Shown here piece after piece: positions 63,175-64,000 of a stretch of 64,000 nucleotides of DNA. Both the position numbers and the translations under genes were made by a program. The notes under the pieces are model-generated. The model saw nothing but the letters and a program-made list of their open reading frames with translations. It was not told the DNA's origin and did not search any database. Position 1 is the first letter of the stretch; the number at the start of each line of letters is the position of its first letter. Source of the DNA: Terebella lapidaria (taxonomy: Eukaryota > Annelida > Polychaeta > Terebellida > Terebellidae); assembly GCA_949152475.1 (NCBI GenBank), contig OX424560.1:41341219-41405218 (forward strand), read 5' to 3'.

Positions 63175-64000
63175 TTCACGTCAGATGCACTCGGTAATGT
63201 GCAGGCTCACCGGAGTGCTCCTAAACTCAAGGCCACCATATTATAATGAATTACGCCTCTGCAGCACTGCAGGATTCGTTATAGATTGCCTGTAGATTAT
63301 TGTAGACTCACTGCCGCCACCAGCTAGACTCGAGGGTGTCCTCTGAAACAGACATCTGATATTCAACATCAGGTTGTAATACACTTTCTCTAAACGAACT
63401 GGGCTAATCACAACTTGCAGAAAGTCATACTGGGGATTGGATTAATGATTATTACAATATGTGACCCATGTCAAGTTCACTTTTGAGTTCATTTCTGAAT
63501 CCAATTCACAACGTCGTAGATCCTATTTCAATTTTCCAAATAAATCAACATCAGATCAAAACAATTTGTTTTTTCCAGAATACAATTCTTATACCCACCT
63601 CGTATGTTGAATATGTGACTCACGGGCTTCTGAATACGGCAGTTGGTAATACAGTGGAACCCAAATTCCTATGCGCACGGCGTCACTGACGAATCTGGTG
63701 TCAGTAGACCAGAATTATACACGCAAATAAGACAATCAGAAGCTGCAGACCCTCACCCTTCCTGGAATCACGTGGTTAGGCACAAGAGACGTTGGTTCTC
63801 GTCTGATACAGGATATGCCTCCTGAGCAAACTGAAAGACTGTATGATATGGTGGCTCACGACATACGCTACCCAGCATAAGATGCTTGACATTTTTGACG
63901 AGTGTTGACTTCACATGTCTCTTGCTATATAGAGTCCTTGGGTACACGTGGGCCAGTAAATGTCTTCAGTGTAAATGTCACCGAATGGTCACATATAACA
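63175..64000. other. Upstream flank without a recognisable gene
   Basis: Presumably holds the promoter and any 5' non-coding exon of the secreted-protein gene. No specific element is supported. Confidence 0.4.

Overview
This is eukaryotic DNA, most likely from a marine invertebrate. The evidence is short introns (116 and 318 bp) with normal GT/AG sites, frequent ACATGTA-type palindromes in AT-rich spacer, animal-type LTR retrotransposons, KDZ-type transposase genes and a small secreted PAN/discoidin-like gene. A lancelet or mollusc would fit, but the sequence does not settle which. The window is overwhelmingly mobile and repetitive DNA.

Layout. (1) 1-11772: a head-to-tail duplication with a 6,715-bp period. 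The two copies are nearly identical, and each carries an intact-looking three-exon gene (minus strand, 689 codons) of the KDZ transposase superfamily plus a relic of a non-LTR reverse transcriptase. The second copy is complete (5058-11772); the first is cut by the window edge. (2) 12292-34737: a candidate giant DNA transposon. A perfect 12-bp inverted repeat (14 bp including a flanking TA) bounds 22.4 kb. Inside are about 170 tandem 113-114-bp monomers (12.4-31.75 kb), minus-strand exons of a DDE-like transposase that break off at the array, and a few decayed monomers in inverted orientation near the right end. (3) 36020-50013: a young 14-kb Ty3/gypsy element on the minus strand. It has 735-bp LTRs, a CACA target duplication, gag, a -1 frameshift signal, pol, and a third large ORF with two C2H2-like fingers where env would normally lie. 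(4) 53190-59511: a second, short gypsy-type element on the plus strand with the structure LTR-internal-LTR-internal-LTR, flanked by one GTACC target duplication. Both internal regions carry the same deletion between reverse transcriptase and integrase. It sits inside the integrase of an older, decayed minus-strand gypsy element. (5) 62.3-63.1 kb: the only gene that looks like an ordinary host gene, encoding a secreted protein with PAN/Apple-like and discoidin-like parts.

How the parts relate. The KDZ pair multiplied by segmental duplication rather than by visible transposition. The 22-kb element appears to have grown by expansion of its subterminal repeat and lost the end of its transposase gene. 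The two gypsy elements differ in base composition, coding strategy and age. All calls are read by eye; no database search was run.
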